Of a stretch of DNA of 64,000 bases, positions 1 to 8,738 are shown in pieces. The position numbers and the translations under genes are program-made. The notes under the pieces are model-generated. The model saw only the letters and a list, made by a program, of their open reading frames with translations. It was not told the DNA's origin and did no database searches. Origin of the DNA: Phycisphaerales bacterium (lineage in GTDB: Bacteria; Planctomycetota; Phycisphaerae; Phycisphaerales; UBA1924); NCBI GenBank assembly GCA_022072615.1, contig JAJVHS010000014.1:26951-90950 (forward strand), in the 5' to 3' direction. Numbering within the stretch: position 1 is the first letter of the stretch; the number at the start of each line of letters is the position of its first letter.

Positions 1-1003
1 CCGAACCGAAGATTCCGACCAGCGTCTGCAGGATCTGCGCACCGGTCCCCAGTGCTCGCCGTCCGATGGTCTGCGCGACCTCCTGGGAATGCTCCTTGAG
101 CCACTCGCGGCTGGACTCGATGGTGTCGTAGAGCTGCTCCTTCCACGCCGGGAGATGCGGCATCTCCTCGGCCGCGGGCGGGGGCACTGCCGAGTCCGGC
201 ACGGGCGTGTCCGGCGGCGGCTCGGCGTCCTCTTCGCCGGATGAGATCTCGCTCTCGAGCGGCTTGTCGGGGACCGCCAGCGGCGGCACCGGATCGGCGG
301 CGTTGTCCTTGGCCGCTTCACCCCCCGGCTTGTCGGAAGATGTTGCCTCGGCCGGCGACGCGCCGCCGTCCTTGTCGTCGTCGAGCGGGACTGGGTCGGT
401 CTTGGTTTCGAGCGGGCCCGCGAGCGGGTCCTCGACGACCGCCTTCTGATTGAGAAGCCGGTCGCGGTTGGCGCGGTAGGCCTCGACCTCCTGCGACAGG
501 CTCCGCACTTCATCGCTGGACCAGCGCCAGAAGCCCGGGTCGAGCCTGTAGTACGCGGCCCGGGCCTCTTCCTGCGTCGCCTTGGGATCGACCGACTTGA
601 GAAGGTCGGTCGAGTTCTGCGCGACGCTGGCGATGACATTGGCGCCCTGCACCACACCCACGACCGTCCCGATCACCAGCGGGACGATGATCAGGACCCC
701 GGCGAGCAGGATGATCGACAGCGCCGCGCCCTGGCGGCTGATGTGGCGGGTCGCGGTGACGCGCCGGATGAGCGGTTCAAAGAGATACGCCAGGAGCAGC
801 GCGAGCAGCATCGGGACCGTCACGATGCTGACCAGCTTGCCCAGGTACACCACCCCGATGATCGCCGCCACGACCAGTCCGTCGCGCACCGGCTGGATCT
901 GCCACAGGTGCACCTTCCGCCAGTCGATGGGCTGGGTGGAGGGTGCTTTGGCCGAGGTCTCTTTGGACGGTTCTGCCAAGCGCGTGCTCCCAGAAGCGGG
1001 CAT
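1..1003 (-). CDS. AI-2E family transporter (PerM-like permease), 3' end outside window
   Basis: About 334 N-terminal residues are visible and the frame stays open to the window edge, so the C-terminal part is missing. The start is the ATG at 1001-1003 (MPASGSTRLAEP). After a polar N-terminus there is a long hydrophobic stretch around residues 42-75 (LVVAAIIGVVYLGKLVSIV and onward) and a second near 93-125 (LSIILLAGVLIIVPLVIG). A charged, Pro/Asp/Glu-rich hydrophilic loop follows at about 180-285. The two-helix start, the PMLLALLLAYLFEPLI stretch and the large soluble loop fit the AI-2E/PerM exporter family. The acidic loop is longer than in typical members. It lies 81 bp downstream of the nagB-like fusion on the same strand. 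Substrate unknown. Confidence 0.75.
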   Translation of the reverse strand, partial: MPASGSTRLAEPSKETSAKAPSTQPIDWRKVHLWQIQPVRDGLVVAAIIGVVYLGKLVSIVTVPMLLALLLAYLFEPLIRRVTATRHISRQGAALSIILLAGVLIIVPLVIGTVVGVVQGANVIASVAQNSTDLLKSVDPKATQEEARAAYYRLDPGFWRWSSDEVRSLSQEVEAYRANRDRLLNQKAVVEDPLAGPLETKTDPVPLDDDKDGGASPAEATSSDKPGGEAAKDNAADPVPPLAVPDKPLESEISSGEEDAEPPPDTPVPDSAVPPPAAEEMPHLPAWKEQLYDTIESSREWLKEHSQEVAQTIGRRALGTGAQILQTLVGIFGS

Positions 1004-1057
1004 CCGCGGACCCGCGAGTGCAGAGTGTAGTGCCACCCCACGGGCGCGCGCACGCGC

Positions 1058-1078
1058 GTCCCTGGCGGAGCCAGGGAC
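1058..1078. repeat. Perfect palindrome, 9-bp arms with GGA loop
   Basis: GTCCCTGGC, then GGA, then GCCAGGGAC. It lies between the nagB-like stop codon at 1085 and the start of the AI-2E gene. It could act as a terminator of the upstream minus-strand gene, but no T-run follows it on that strand. Arms starting GTC, a GGA loop and arms ending GAC are also seen in the palindrome inside rimO at 14446-14464, so I list it as a possible member of a repeat family. Confidence 0.6.
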
Positions 1079-1084
1079 GGGGCG

Positions 1085-3031
1085 TCAGACCGTGCTGCCC
1101 TTCCAGCGAACGAATCCCTCGATCGCCTGGTATTCCGCGAGCCCCAGCGCGTCGTAAAGCTCGGCGGTGCCGCGGTTGCGCTCCTCGGCCCGCTGCCAGA
1201 ACTCCCGCGTGTCGCTCGGCCCGGGGAACAGGGCCGAATCCTTCTGGCTCTCGTGCTTGAAGATGGCCAGCCGCTTGCGCTTGACCTCGTCGGGCGCAAG
1301 AGGGACCGCCATCTCGATCTCCTCGGGCGCCCACTCCTGCCACGCGCCGCGGTACAGCCACAGCACGCAGTGCTGGGTCCATTCCTGGTGCGAGAGGCTC
1401 TTGAACGCCTCGATGATGCACGAGAGGCACACGCGGTGCGTGCCGTGCGGGTCCGAGAGGTCGCCCGCCGCGTAGATCTGGTGCGGCCTGACCTTGTCGA
1501 GCAGCTCGGCCGTGATGCGCACGTCCTCGGGTCCGATCGGCTTCTTGCGCACGCACCCGGTCTCGTAGAAGGGAAGATCGAGGAAGTGGATGTTCTCCGG
1601 CTTCACCCCGCTGAAGCGGGCCCCCGCCCGCGCCTCCGACCGGCGGATCAGCGACTTGATCTTCTGGAGTTCGGGCGTGTCCGGCGTGCCCGGCGTCTTG
1701 CGGGCCAGGAAGCTCTCGATGTTGTCCTCGAGCTTCTGCGTGAACTCCCTGCCCAGCTGCGGGAAGGCCTGCGCAAACTCGCGGACGAAATCGACGTGCC
1801 GCAGGGCGTCGTCGTCGAAGACGGCGATGTTGCCCGAGGTCTGGTAGGCCACGTGGACGTCGTGACCCTGGTCGCACAGCCGGATGAAGGTTCCGCCCAT
1901 CGAGATCACGTCGTCGTCGGGGTGCGGGCTGAAGACCACGACCCGCTTGGGGAAGGGGTCCGACGCGGACCCGCCCTCTCCCGGGGGCTTGCCGCCCGGC
2001 CAGCCGGTGATCGTCCGCTGCATGCCGCGGAAGACCTCGATGTTGAGGTCGTACGCGCTGCCCCTGGCCGCGAGCAGGTCCTGGAGGCCGTGCTCGTTGA
2101 AGTCCTCGTCGACCAGCTTGGTGATCGGTTTATTGAGCGTTCTGGCCAGCCAGATCACCGCCCGCTTGGACATGTTCTGGTCCCAGCGCAGGCCGAAATC
2201 CTCGATCGATCCGAGCAGCCACGGCGTCTTGTACCGCGTGAGGTCTGCGGCGGCCGCCGGATCGAGCACGAACCGTGCGTTGGGGTGATTCTGGAGGAAG
2301 CTGGCGGCGACCGTGCTGGTGACGTCCCCCTCGACGGCGCGGCGGACGATGGGCGCCTTGTGCTCGCCGAAGGCCAGGAGAACCACCTGCCGCGCTTCGA
2401 GGATGGTCCCGACCCCCATGGTGATGGCCTTCTTGGGGACGTTCCACTCGCCGAAGAAATCCGAGGCCGCGTCCATCCGCGTGACCTTGTCGAGCGTGAT
2501 GAGCCGCGTCCGGCTCTCGCGGCCGGACCCGGGCTCGTTGAAGCCGATATGCCCGGTGCGGCCGATGCCCAGGATCTGAAGATCGATGCCGCCCGCCTCG
2601 CGGATGGCTCTTTCGTACGAGTCGCAGAACTCGGCGACGCGTTCGCGCGGGACCGAACCGTCGGGGACGTGGATGTTGGCCGGGTCGATGTCGACGTGAT
2701 CGAAGAGGTACTCGCGCATGAAGCGCCGGTAGCTCTGGAGCGACTGGTCGTCCATCGGCCAGTACTCGTCGAGGTTGAACGTCACGACGTTGCGGAACGA
2801 GAGGCCTGACTTGTGCAGCGCGACCAGGGCTTCGTAGACGCCCTTGGGAGTCGACCCCGTCGCCAGCCCCAGGACCGCCCTCTGTCCCCGGCTGGCCCGT
2901 TCGCGGATCAGCGCGGCGATCTCGGCCGCCACCGCCTGGCTGGCGGACGTGCTGGTCGGGTAGACCGCAACGGGGATGTGCTCGCGGCTGGTGGCGAGGG
3001 ACTTGGCGTGTGCCTGCTTGGACTGGTGCAT
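1085..3031 (-). CDS. nagB: Glucosamine-6-phosphate deaminase fused to a PIG-L/LmbE-type deacetylase
   Basis: 648 residues with two catalytic domains. Residues about 25-275 are NagB-like (LGLATGSTPKGVYEAL, FNLDEYWPM, GIGRTGHIGFNEPGS, and MGVGTILEAR). This domain converts glucosamine-6-phosphate to fructose-6-phosphate and ammonia. From about residue 365 a PIG-L/LmbE domain begins with VVVFSPHPDDDVISMGG, whose HPDDD carries the metal ligands, and a later SDPHGTH supplies another His. LmbE-family proteins are zinc-dependent N-deacetylases of GlcNAc-type substrates. The fusion could therefore deacetylate an amino sugar and then deaminate it; this is inference. Similar long NagB proteins with a C-terminal LmbE domain are known in Bacteroidetes. 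The start ATG at 3029-3031 gives a short non-conserved leader of about 20 residues, so a later start is possible. Confidence 0.88.
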   Translation of the reverse strand: MHQSKQAHAKSLATSREHIPVAVYPTSTSASQAVAAEIAALIRERASRGQRAVLGLATGSTPKGVYEALVALHKSGLSFRNVVTFNLDEYWPMDDQSLQSYRRFMREYLFDHVDIDPANIHVPDGSVPRERVAEFCDSYERAIREAGGIDLQILGIGRTGHIGFNEPGSGRESRTRLITLDKVTRMDAASDFFGEWNVPKKAITMGVGTILEARQVVLLAFGEHKAPIVRRAVEGDVTSTVAASFLQNHPNARFVLDPAAAADLTRYKTPWLLGSIEDFGLRWDQNMSKRAVIWLARTLNKPITKLVDEDFNEHGLQDLLAARGSAYDLNIEVFRGMQRTITGWPGGKPPGEGGSASDPFPKRVVVFSPHPDDDVISMGGTFIRLCDQGHDVHVAYQTSGNIAVFDDDALRHVDFVREFAQAFPQLGREFTQKLEDNIESFLARKTPGTPDTPELQKIKSLIRRSEARAGARFSGVKPENIHFLDLPFYETGCVRKKPIGPEDVRITAELLDKVRPHQIYAAGDLSDPHGTHRVCLSCIIEAFKSLSHQEWTQHCVLWLYRGAWQEWAPEEIEMAVPLAPDEVKRKRLAIFKHESQKDSALFPGPSDTREFWQRAEERNRGTAELYDALGLAEYQAIEGFVRWKGSTV

Positions 3032-3212
3032 CGATCCGCTCCGGGCGCCGCCGGACGAGCAAACACGCCCGGGCGGCAGGCCATGATGACGATACTCGGA
3101 AGCCTCCGCGGCGTCACGGGGTCGCGAGAGGGCGGTTGCACTATTGCGACCCCGGTCGCCACTTCCTAGACTCCGCCGACTCGGGGGCGGGCCTCATTAG
3201 TGGCGCGTATTT

Positions 3213-4127
3213 ATGAAGAGACTGGCGAAACGTGATCCTCGTACCTTGGCCGTGATGTCGATGCTGGCGGTCGCCGCCGGTCTGGCCCGAACCGGCCTGG
3301 CACAGACCGCGCCGGCCGCGGGGAAGCCCGCCGACCTAGCCGCGTACGAGGAATCCATCCCCAAGGCGGCATTCAAGATCGCGATGGTGCCGATCCCCGC
3401 GAACAAGGAAAAGAACATCGGCCCGTTCTGGATGGCGGCGACCGAGCTGACCTGGGACGCCTTCGACGTCTACGTCTATCGCCTCGACGAGGAAGACGGC
3501 GGCGAGGCGGTCGAGTCGGGCACGCAGGGAGCAACCAGGCCGACCAAGCCGTACCTCCCGCCCGATCGCGGGCTGGGGCATTCGGGCTTCGCCACGATCA
3601 GCATTTCCTACCGCAACGCCCAGACCTTCTGCGAATGGCTGAGCGAGAAGACCGGCAAGCACTACCGGCTGCCGACCGCCGAGGAGTGGGAGTACGCGGC
3701 GCTGGCGGGAGCCACCGGCGACTACTCGTTCGGAGATGCGGAGAACGCGGACAGCGCGGCCTGGTACCTGGACAATTCCGATTCCCGGCCCCGGCCGGTC
3801 GGCCGCAAGGCGCCCAACGCCTGGGGCCTGTACGACATGCACGGCAACGTCGCCGAATGGGTCAAGGGGCCCGACGGGAAGGGCTGCATCAAGGGCGGTA
3901 GCTACCTCGACCCCATCGAGGACCTCACCGCAACCGCGTGCAAGCCCAACGACCCGGCCTGGAACGCGGGCGACCCGAACATTCCCAAGAGCAAGTGGTG
4001 GCTGACCGACGGGCCGTTCATCGGCTTCCGGATCGTCTGCGATCCCAACCCGCGGCCCGCCTCCAACGCCGCGCCGGCGCCCAAGCCCGAGAACCCGGCG
4101 TCTGCTCCTGCTCCCGCGCCGAAGTAG
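3213..4127 (+). CDS. Secreted SUMF1/formylglycine-generating-enzyme-like protein
   Basis: 304 residues. The start MKRLAKRDPRTLAVMSMLAV reads as a Sec signal peptide cut near AQTAPA. The body has the FGE-sulfatase (SUMF1) fold landmarks: WMAATELTWDAF near the start, SYRNAQTFCEWLSEKTG then YRLPTAEEWEYAAL in the middle, GLYDMHGNVAEWV, and a C-terminal GGSYLD...GFRIV. A Pro/Ala-rich tail follows. True FGE enzymes use a pair of closely placed cysteines near the C-terminus. Here I see isolated Cys residues but no convincing pair, so it is more likely a SUMF1-fold protein without sulfatase-activating chemistry. It precedes the Tat-exported oxidoreductase gene by 84 bp and they may be co-transcribed. 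Confidence 0.8.
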   Translation: MKRLAKRDPRTLAVMSMLAVAAGLARTGLAQTAPAAGKPADLAAYEESIPKAAFKIAMVPIPANKEKNIGPFWMAATELTWDAFDVYVYRLDEEDGGEAVESGTQGATRPTKPYLPPDRGLGHSGFATISISYRNAQTFCEWLSEKTGKHYRLPTAEEWEYAALAGATGDYSFGDAENADSAAWYLDNSDSRPRPVGRKAPNAWGLYDMHGNVAEWVKGPDGKGCIKGGSYLDPIEDLTATACKPNDPAWNAGDPNIPKSKWWLTDGPFIGFRIVCDPNPRPASNAAPAPKPENPASAPAPAPK

Positions 4128-4211
4128 TCCATTCCCACAGGGGTACAAAGAAAACCGAACCCGTCGTTTGATCTTCTCCGTGCCCTGTGAGCGTTCGTAT
4201 CGGAGCCTGTC

Positions 4212-5558
4212 ATGAACGCCCCGTCCAATCAGTCCGTATCCCGTCGCGAATTCGTCAAGACCGCCGGCGCGGTGACCACCGCCGCCGCCCTTGGTGGCCT
4301 GGTCGTGCCCCGAGCGGTCTCCGCCGCCGCGTACGCGGGCGGCGCCGACACGATCAAGGTCGGCCTGGTCGGCTGCGGCGGACGCGGGACGGGGGCCGCG
4401 GTGCAGGCGCTCGCCGCTGATCCCGGGGTCGTGCTGTGGGCCATGGGCGATGTCTTCAAGGACCGGCTCGACTCGGCTCATGCGCTGCTCTCGACCCCGT
4501 CCGACGACATGTCGAAGGAAGCGGCCGACCGCGTCAAGGTCGAGGACCGGCGCTTCGTGGGCTTCGACTCGTACAAGCAGGTGATCGACAGCGGGGTCGA
4601 CGTGGTGCTGCTGTGCAGCTACCCGTGCTTCCGTCCGCGGGACCTCAAGTACGCGATCGAGAAGGGCAAGCACGTCTTCGCCGAGAAACCCGTCGCGGTC
4701 GACGCCCCGGGCATCCGGTCGGTGCTCGACACCGCCCGGGCCGCGAAAACGGCCAACCTGGCCATTCTCGTGGGGTTCTGCTGGCGGTTCAACGCCTCGA
4801 TGCGCGAGGCCTTCAAGCACGTCCACGACGGCACGCTCGGCGAGGTGACCAGCGTCCACACCACCTACCACAGCGGCACGCTCAGCAAGCGCCCGCGCCA
4901 GGCGAACTGGTCGGAGCTCGAGTTCCAGATGCGCAACTGGTGGCACTTCTGCTGGCTCTCGGGCGATCACATCGTCGAGCAGGCCGTCCACTCGGTCGAC
5001 CGCCTGGCGTGGGCGATGGGCGACCGCATGCCCAGGAGCGTGCAGTGCCTGGGCGGACGGGCGGCCCGCAGCGGCGAGGAGCACGGCGACGTCTTCGATC
5101 ACTTCTCCGCGATCTACGACTACGACAACGGCGTCCGCTGCTTCCACTCGTGCCGCCAGATCGATAAGTGCCCCTCCGACAACCGAGACTACGTCTTCGG
5201 CACCAAGGGAAACGGCGTGATCGACGGCTGGTCGGGCCAGTCCCCCATGAAGTCGCGCGACGGCAAGGTGCTGTGGGAGGGCAAGGGCACGTCCGCCGAC
5301 GTCGGCAAGATGTACTTCGACGAGCACAAGGAGCTCTTCGCGTCCATCCGCGCGGGCACGCCGATCAACGACTGCGAGCGCGGCGCCAATTCCGTCATGA
5401 TGGCGATCATGGCACGGATGGCCGCGTACACCGGCCAGACCGTGTCGTGGGAGCAGGCGCTGAACTCGAAGCTGTCGCTGGTGCCCGAGACGCTCTCGTG
5501 GGACATGACGCTCCCGGCCGTCAAGGTTCCCGTGCCCGGCGTCACGCCGCTGGTGTAA
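4212..5558 (+). CDS. Tat-exported Gfo/Idh/MocA family oxidoreductase
   Basis: 448 residues. The N-terminus SVSRREFVKTAGAV has the twin-arginine motif (SRREFVK) followed by an Ala/Gly/Val hydrophobic stretch, so export by the Tat route is expected. The Rossmann domain begins at KVGLVGCGGRGTG (about residues 51-61), which binds NAD(P). The EKPVAVD signature of the family is near residue 157. The C-terminal part (NWWHFCWLSGDHIVEQAVHSVD) is the usual substrate-side domain. Members act on sugars and inositol-like polyols; the substrate here cannot be told. Planctomycetes carry many such exported paralogues. Confidence 0.9.
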   Translation: MNAPSNQSVSRREFVKTAGAVTTAAALGGLVVPRAVSAAAYAGGADTIKVGLVGCGGRGTGAAVQALAADPGVVLWAMGDVFKDRLDSAHALLSTPSDDMSKEAADRVKVEDRRFVGFDSYKQVIDSGVDVVLLCSYPCFRPRDLKYAIEKGKHVFAEKPVAVDAPGIRSVLDTARAAKTANLAILVGFCWRFNASMREAFKHVHDGTLGEVTSVHTTYHSGTLSKRPRQANWSELEFQMRNWWHFCWLSGDHIVEQAVHSVDRLAWAMGDRMPRSVQCLGGRAARSGEEHGDVFDHFSAIYDYDNGVRCFHSCRQIDKCPSDNRDYVFGTKGNGVIDGWSGQSPMKSRDGKVLWEGKGTSADVGKMYFDEHKELFASIRAGTPINDCERGANSVMMAIMARMAAYTGQTVSWEQALNSKLSLVPETLSWDMTLPAVKVPVPGVTPLV

Positions 5559-5663
5559 GTTCGCCCGGGCTGCGGGCGCTCGACGACATTCCTGCTCGGC
5601 CGGCGCTCATGCGGGAGCGCCGGCCGGTCGGTCGTCACGGCATGCGCCGCGAAAGAAAAAAAC

Positions 5664-5685
5664 AACCCAGCCGACCGGCTGGGTT
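5664..5685 (-). terminator. Rho-independent terminator of the CHRD-domain gene
   Basis: Perfect 9-bp stem AACCCAGCC / GGCTGGGTT with a 4-nt loop (GACC). On the minus strand it is followed closely by a T-rich run (plus-strand A-run at 5656-5661). It sits about 30 bp past the stop codon of the minus-strand gene at 5718-6203. Confidence 0.85.
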
Positions 5686-5717
5686 GAGGGGTGGATTGCA
5701 GCCGTGAATCGCCGGTC

Positions 5718-6203
5718 TTAGCGGCGGCGGCGGCCGGCGACCAGGCCGGCAAGGCCGAGCAGACCGATCGACGCCGGGGCAGGAACGACCTGGCCGCGGA
5801 TTTCACCGCCGGCCTTGAAGGTCGTGTGAACGTTGACGTATGTCAGGCCGTCGAGCATCCCCTGGATGTTCGCCGCCGAGAACACGCCCGCGCCCGTGAG
5901 CGTGCCGGACGTTCCGCCCGTGTGCGTCAGGGCGAGGATCACGCCCGCGTTCGACCCGGGCGCCGCGAGCCCGTGGATGTGGGCCGCCGTGACCGTGCCG
6001 ATCAAGTCGTTGTACGTCCCCGTCAGGGACACTTGACCCGTGTCCGTGTTGAGCGTCACCGTGGCCGAACCGAAGCCCGGGGTCGCCACAGGCGGCACTT
6101 CCTGGGCGCCGTCCATGGAAAAGTTGTACACGACGATCGCGGCGTTGGCCGAACCGGCAACGGCCGCGACGAGCGCGGCGACACCCACATGGAAACGACT
6201 CAT
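5718..6203 (-). CDS. CHRD-domain protein with PEP-CTERM-like C-terminus
   Basis: 161 residues from the ATG at 6201-6203, supported by an AAGGAG sequence just upstream. The frame stays open further upstream, but that part overlaps the neighbouring hlyD-like gene and carries no signal. The N-terminus MSRFHVGVAALVAAVAGSANA is a Sec signal. The central part (DGAQEVPPVATPGFGSATVTL, TAAHIHG, and GGEIRGQV) is a CHRD domain as in chordin. The end VPAPASIGLLGLAGLVAGRRRR is a short PEP-CTERM-type tail: a VPxP box, a hydrophobic helix and terminal arginines. Such tails direct exosortase processing; no exosortase gene lies in this window. Confidence 0.88.
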   Translation of the reverse strand: MSRFHVGVAALVAAVAGSANAAIVVYNFSMDGAQEVPPVATPGFGSATVTLNTDTGQVSLTGTYNDLIGTVTAAHIHGLAAPGSNAGVILALTHTGGTSGTLTGAGVFSAANIQGMLDGLTYVNVHTTFKAGGEIRGQVVPAPASIGLLGLAGLVAGRRRR

Positions 6204-6385
6204 TGAAGATCTCCTTGAACTCTCACCCCGCGTCGGGCCGGCGACCGCGAGCGGCCGACCGTCCTGTGCCCCGACGCTCAAAAACAACTCCCGTTGGAAC
6301 ACACCCATACGCGGCCAAAGCGCCGAGGGATCTACACTCTCACCAGGTTCGCGTTGAGTATGCCGCCCGGGAATCGAACGGGCGC

Positions 6386-6414
6386 AGTGTAATGGATGGT
6401 TTCCGCGGGAGCAA
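6386..6414 (-). promoter_or_regulatory. Sigma-70-like promoter for the CHRD gene
   Basis: On the minus strand TTGCTC (plus 6409-6414) and TACACT (plus 6386-6391) are separated by exactly 17 bp. Transcription would start near 6379 and give a leader of about 175 nt before the CHRD gene. The 6-bp hairpin CGCCCG/CGGGCG at 6364-6384 would lie at the 5' end of this transcript. No experiment supports it; it rests on spacing and consensus. Confidence 0.45.
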
Positions 6415-6495
6415 CCGAAATCGCCCGGTACAGACTCCCAGTAGAAGGCTGGACTCGTTCGGTTCTCGTCAAGATCGCATGAGGAGCTGACCACC

Positions 6496-7821
6496 GTGTG
6501 GAAGTGGTTCCTGGGAGTCTTCATCGTTCTGGTGGCGCTCTGCGGCGGCGGCGCATACTGGATGTACTCGTCCGGTACGTTCGAGGAGCTGCGCTCCAAG
6601 TTCATGCCCGGCGCCAAGCCCGTGACCGTCCGGGTCGAGAAGGTCATCAAGGGTGACCTCGTGCGCACCGTCAGCGCCCCCGGGCTGACCGAGCCCAAGA
6701 CCAAGGTCGCCATCAGCGCGCAGGTCTCGGCCAGGATCATCGCTCTCCCCTTCCGCGAAGGTCAGGACGTGAAGAAGGACGACGTGCTCGTCCGCCTCGA
6801 CGCTCGCGACCTAGCCGCCAACCTGGAGTCGGCCAAGGCCCAGCTCAAGAGCGAAGAGGCCCGGCTCGAGGGCGCCAAGGCGTCGCTCGTCAGCGCCGAG
6901 GCCGAGCTCGTCCGCCGGCGCAACCTGTACGAGACCAAGGACATCAGCAAGGCCGAGCTCGACACCGCCGAGGAGCAGTACCTCCGGGCCGAATCCAACA
7001 AGAACATGGCCCAGTTCGCGATCGACATCGCCCGGGCCAACATCCAGCGGGCCGAGAAGGACCTCGACAACGCGGTGATCAAGGCGCCCTTCGACGGAAC
7101 GATCGTCAAGCTCAACGCCGAGGTTGGGGAGCTCGTGGTCGTCGGCACCCTCAACAACGCCGCGTCGGTCATCATGGAGATGGCCGACCTGTCCGTCATG
7201 CTCATCAAGGCCAAGGTCGACGAGGCCAACGTGGCGCCGGTCCAGCCCGGCCAGTCCGCGAGGGTGTTCTTCAACGCCTTCGACGAGGAGAAGTTCGAGG
7301 CCACCGTCGAGCGCGTACGCCTCCAGCGCCAGCAGGCCAACGACGGAACCTCCTACTTCGAGACCGAGCTTCTCGTCCACGTCCCCGCCGGTCGGCGGCT
7401 CATGTGGGGCCTGACCGCCAACTGCGAAATCGAAGTCGAACGAATCCGCGACGCGATCAAGATCCCCAGCCAGGCGATCCTCGACCGCCCGGTCGACGAG
7501 CTTCCCGCCGCGATCCGCGACAACAACCCCAACGTGGACAAGAACAAGAAATTCGCCCGGGTCGTGTACGCGATGAAGGACGGCAAGGCCCAGACCATCC
7601 CGGTGTCCATCGGGCCCAGCGACCTCACGCACACCGTCATCCTTTCGGGGCTCGAGCCCGGCCAGGAGATCGTCACCGGGCCCTTCAAGCAACTCACCGG
7701 CCTGAAGGAGGGCCAGGTGATCGAGGACGAGGCCAAGGTGAAGCCGTCCGTCTCGCCCGGCCAGCCCGCACCCGCGCCCGCCACCGCGGAGGCGAAGACC
7801 ACCAGCGGCGGTTCGAGTTGA
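6496..7821 (+). CDS. Periplasmic adaptor (MacA/HlyD-type) of an ABC efflux system
   Basis: 441 residues, GTG start ([19 protein letters not shown]) preceded by GAGGAG. One N-terminal membrane anchor at about residues 4-24 is followed by a lipoyl/biotin-like half-domain ([22 protein letters not shown]), then a long coiled-coil hairpin rich in Ala/Glu/Lys (about 105-190), the second lipoyl half ([20 protein letters not shown]) and beta-barrel domains. The order matches membrane-fusion proteins. The Pro/Ala-rich tail after about residue 415 looks disordered. It is first in a four-gene cluster with an ABC ATPase, a permease and a TolC-type channel, so it should bridge inner-membrane pump and outer-membrane duct. 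Confidence 0.9.
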   Translation: MWKWFLGVFIVLVALCGGGAYWMYSSGTFEELRSKFMPGAKPVTVRVEKVIKGDLVRTVSAPGLTEPKTKVAISAQVSARIIALPFREGQDVKKDDVLVRLDARDLAANLESAKAQLKSEEARLEGAKASLVSAEAELVRRRNLYETKDISKAELDTAEEQYLRAESNKNMAQFAIDIARANIQRAEKDLDNAVIKAPFDGTIVKLNAEVGELVVVGTLNNAASVIMEMADLSVMLIKAKVDEANVAPVQPGQSARVFFNAFDEEKFEATVERVRLQRQQANDGTSYFETELLVHVPAGRRLMWGLTANCEIEVERIRDAIKIPSQAILDRPVDELPAAIRDNNPNVDKNKKFARVVYAMKDGKAQTIPVSIGPSDLTHTVILSGLEPGQEIVTGPFKQLTGLKEGQVIEDEAKVKPSVSPGQPAPAPATAEAKTTSGGSS

Positions 7822-7844
7822 GCGTTTCTCGTCTTCAGCCAGCG

Positions 7845-8738
7845 ATGCGAGCGAACCCCTCCATCCTCAATGGCGCCGCCGCCGGGCCCGACGCCCCGGC
7901 CGGTCGCGAGTCTGTCATCCGCATCCGCGGGCTGACCAAGGTCTACCGCATCGGGACGGAGAAGGTGTACGCGCTGCGCGGGGTCGACATGGACATCCGG
8001 CGCAACGAGTACGTCGCGATCATGGGCGCCTCGGGGTCGGGCAAGAGCACGCTCATGAACATCCTGGGCTGCCTCGACCGCGCGACCAGCGGCACCTACG
8101 AGCTCAACGGCAAGCCCACCCAGCGGATGGGGGCCACGCAATTGGCCAAGATCCGTAACGAGGAGATCGGGTTCGTCTTCCAGTCCTTCGAACTCCTCCC
8201 GAGGCTGAACGCGATCGAGAACGTCGCGATGCCCCTGCTGTACTCGCCCAAGTACTGGCTCGGCGCCGCCAAGCGTGCCCGCCACGCCCTCGACCGCGTC
8301 GGCCTGGGCAACCGCATGCGCCACCGGCCCAACCAGTTATCGGGCGGCCAGCGCCAGCGCGTCGCGATCGCCAGGGCGCTGGTGGGATCGCCCAGCATCC
8401 TCCTCGCCGACGAGCCGACCGGCAACCTCGACAGCAAGACCAGCGAGGAGATCATCGAGCTGTTCAAGCAGCTTCACCGCGAGGGCCAGACGATCGTGAT
8501 CGTCACCCACGAAGAGGACATCGCGGGCCATGCCCTGCGCATCGTCCGGCTCAGGGACGGCAAGATCGTCTCGGACTTCCCGACCGACAAGGACCCGATC
8601 CACCAGGCCTACCTGCAGCGGGCCGCCGAAACCGCCGTGTCGCTCGCGGCCCACGCGCCGCACGGGACCGATGTGCCCCACGATCCGGCGCCGTCAGCGC
8701 CCGTCGCGGCGGCCGCCGCCCGGGAGGATGAACCGTGA
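7845..8738 (+). CDS. ABC transporter ATP-binding protein (MacB/LolD type)
   Basis: 297 residues from the ATG at 7845. An in-frame TTG at 7818, overlapping the adaptor's stop codon, is an alternative start. Walker A is GASGSGKST (about 61-69), the Q-loop [12 protein letters not shown], the ABC signature [15 protein letters not shown] (about 165) and Walker [14 protein letters not shown]. This is the sequence style of the MacB/LolD/FtsE branch, which powers mechanotransmission rather than channel transport. The C-terminal 40 residues are Ala/Pro-rich and divergent. It overlaps the next gene by 4 bp (GTGA), so translation is probably coupled to the permease. Confidence 0.92.
   Translation: MRANPSILNGAAAGPDAPAGRESVIRIRGLTKVYRIGTEKVYALRGVDMDIRRNEYVAIMGASGSGKSTLMNILGCLDRATSGTYELNGKPTQRMGATQLAKIRNEEIGFVFQSFELLPRLNAIENVAMPLLYSPKYWLGAAKRARHALDRVGLGNRMRHRPNQLSGGQRQRVAIARALVGSPSILLADEPTGNLDSKTSEEIIELFKQLHREGQTIVIVTHEEDIAGHALRIVRLRDGKIVSDFPTDKDPIHQAYLQRAAETAVSLAAHAPHGTDVPHDPAPSAPVAAAAAREDEP

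Noticed and set aside
1253..2809. 518-codon plus-strand reading frame opposite nagB
   Set aside because: It is antisense to a clearly conserved gene, has an Arg/Asp/Val-rich shadow composition and no recognisable domain. Such frames are common in high-GC DNA.
3336..5327. 663-codon minus-strand reading frame opposite the SUMF1-like and Gfo/Idh genes
   Set aside because: Shadow of two well-supported genes in the other direction; Arg/Gly/Val-rich and without motifs.
6360..6386. tRNA-like T-arm (TTCGATT with flanking GCCCG/CCCGG)
   Set aside because: The stem around the loop does not pair properly and no acceptor or anticodon arm can be built. It is better explained as part of the promoter region of the CHRD gene.
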